Source of the DNA: Sphingobacteriales bacterium
GTDB lineage: Bacteria; Bacteroidota; Bacteroidia; Chitinophagales; Chitinophagaceae
Direction: 5' to 3'
DNA: 64,000 nt
Assembly (NCBI GenBank): GCA_016192105.1
Contig: JACPUV010000037.1
Span: forward strand, 16,867 to 80,866
Below, one piece after another: positions 62,828-64,000 of the stretch. A model generated the notes under the pieces. It saw nothing but the letters and a program-made list of their open reading frames with translations. It did not search any database and was not told where the DNA came from. The stretch's first letter is position 1, and each line of letters opens with the position of its first letter. The translations under genes were made by a program, and so were the position numbers.

Positions 62828-64000
62828 ATGCCTTATTTATTTACATCTGAATCCGTAAGTGAAGGTCATCCTGATAAAGTGGCCGACCAGATTTCTGATG
62901 CGCTGATCGATAATTTTCTGGCCTTTGACCCCCAGTCAAAAGTGGCCTGTGAAACTTTAGTAACCACCGGGCAGGTAGTATTGGCCGGCGAAGTGAAATC
63001 AAAGGCTTACCTCGATGTACAGGAAATTGCCCGCGGGGTAATTCGTAAAATCGGCTATACCAAGAGTGAATATATGTTCGAGGCCAGCAGCTGCGGGGTT
63101 TTGTCCGCGATCCACGAACAGTCGGCTGATATCAACCAGGGGGTTGACCGGAAGAAAAAAGAAGACCAGGGTGCCGGTGACCAGGGGATGATGTTTGGTT
63201 ATGCCACCAATGAGACAGAGCATTATATGCCGCTGGCCCTTGACCTGGCCCATAACCTGCTGATCGAACTGGCCGCTATCCGCCGGGAAAAGAATTCTAA
63301 AATGCCATACCTGCGCCCCGATGCCAAGAGCCAGGTTACACTGGAATACGATGACAACAACCAGCCTGTGCGGATCGATGCGATCGTGATCTCCACCCAG
63401 CACGACGATTTTGACAGCGAGGCAAAAATGCTGGCCAAGATCAAAAATGATGTGATCAACATCCTGATCCCCCGGGTGAAGTCCAGGTACAGGAAGTACG
63501 CAAAACTCTTCAATACAGATATCAAATATCATGTTAACCCCACCGGCAAGTTTGTGATCGGGGGGCCCCATGGTGATACGGGACTGACCGGCCGTAAGAT
63601 CATTGTGGATACCTACGGTGGTAAAGGAGCACACGGAGGCGGTGCCTTCAGTGGTAAAGACCCTTCCAAAGTGGACCGTTCCGCTGCCTATGCCACCCGT
63701 CATATTGCCAAGAACCTGGTGGCAGCCGGGGTGGCCCGTGAAGTCCTGGTACAGGTATCTTACGCGATCGGTGTGGCCAAACCCACCAGCATCAATGTGA
63801 ATACGTTTGGAACGGCTAACGTGGACCTGACTGACGGGGAAATCGGTAAAATCGTGGAATCCGTATTTGATATGCGCCCTTATTTTATCGAACAACGCCT
63901 GAAACTGCGCAATCCCATTTACAGCGAAACAGCCGCTTACGGACATATGGGCCGCAAACCGGAACTGATCGAAAAAACCTTTAGGTCCCCGGATGGTAAG
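62828..64000 (+). CDS. metK: S-adenosylmethionine synthetase, C-terminus cut by window end
   Basis: 391 codons are visible without a stop; the family is usually about 380-430 aa, so little is missing. Motifs: [20 protein letters not shown] (ATP site, residues 6-25), [18 protein letters not shown] and the loop [19 protein letters not shown]. It makes SAM from methionine and ATP and so supplies the methyltransferases in this window. It has its own strong promoter. I see no SAM riboswitch in the short leader. Confidence 0.98.
   Translation, partial: MPYLFTSESVSEGHPDKVADQISDALIDNFLAFDPQSKVACETLVTTGQVVLAGEVKSKAYLDVQEIARGVIRKIGYTKSEYMFEASSCGVLSAIHEQSADINQGVDRKKKEDQGAGDQGMMFGYATNETEHYMPLALDLAHNLLIELAAIRREKNSKMPYLRPDAKSQVTLEYDDNNQPVRIDAIVISTQHDDFDSEAKMLAKIKNDVINILIPRVKSRYRKYAKLFNTDIKYHVNPTGKFVIGGPHGDTGLTGRKIIVDTYGGKGAHGGGAFSGKDPSKVDRSAAYATRHIAKNLVAAGVAREVLVQVSYAIGVAKPTSINVNTFGTANVDLTDGEIGKIVESVFDMRPYFIEQRLKLRNPIYSETAAYGHMGRKPELIEKTFRSPDGK

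Noticed and set aside
62999..63946. 315-codon minus-strand reading opposite metK
   Set aside because: It lies wholly within metK and has no start signal or homology. The metK frame is unmistakable.
1..64000. CRISPR arrays, insertion sequences, prophage or toxin-antitoxin modules
   Set aside because: I looked for regularly spaced repeats, transposase motifs and integrase/recombinase genes on both strands and found none.

Overview
This window looks like an ordinary stretch of core chromosome from a Bacteroidota bacterium, most likely of the Chitinophagaceae/Chitinophagales. Four things point there. Many genes are preceded by the phylum's -7 element TAnnTTTG, twice with a TTTG exactly 19 nt upstream, and have no Shine-Dalgarno sequence. 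Phylum-typical families occur (DUF4270, DUF1835, DUF4260, FadL-type porins, TonB receptors, OmpA proteins with TSP3 repeats). A half-length starch-synthase-like gene sits opposite panC. Many signal peptides end in A-Q or S-Q, and lipoproteins are common. No phage, insertion sequence, integrase, CRISPR array or defence island is visible. The genus is not determinable by eye.

Layout. 0-9 kb: the end of an OmpA-family gene, a UPF1-like helicase, a lipid kinase, an acetyltransferase, an ABC ATPase, a small DUF6370-like exported protein, a broken caspase-like gene and a GH13 alpha-amylase. 9-13 kb: a FadL-type porin, an unknown protein, an NmrA/SDR protein and a stand-alone CBM48. 13-21 kb: a signalling and envelope block with a membrane histidine kinase, a class III nucleotide cyclase fused to TPRs, a PagL-like deacylase, a degenerate histidine kinase, a DUF695/RraB-like exported protein and a cell-wall amidase. 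21-25 kb: smc, preceded by an inverted pair of perfect DnaA boxes. 25-32 kb: small membrane, redox and secreted proteins and a secreted Xaa-Pro peptidase. 32.9 kb: tRNA-Lys(CUU). 33-39.6 kb: parE and parC separated by three tightly coupled genes.

39.6-54 kb: SmpB, AccD, an S9 peptidase, a cytochrome-like lipoprotein, a bestrophin, a long-insert subtilase, an OmpA/TSP3 protein, an ALDH7-type dehydrogenase and a TonB receptor. 54-60 kb: panB, ppx and ppk1, then rfaE2 with a flippase-like protein, then panC. 60-64 kb: the half starch synthase, a DUF4270 lipoprotein and metK, which is cut by the window end.

I did not find a clear undescribed multi-gene system. The best leads are single-gene and regulatory. 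They are the non-canonical Gln/Asn nucleotide-specifying pair of the cyclase, a sensor kinase whose phospho-acceptor His is Arg, an eroded caspase gene with a one-base frameshift, the paired DnaA boxes before smc, a starch-synthase half lacking the KTGG loop, apparently leaderless genes, and terminators fused to the next promoter.
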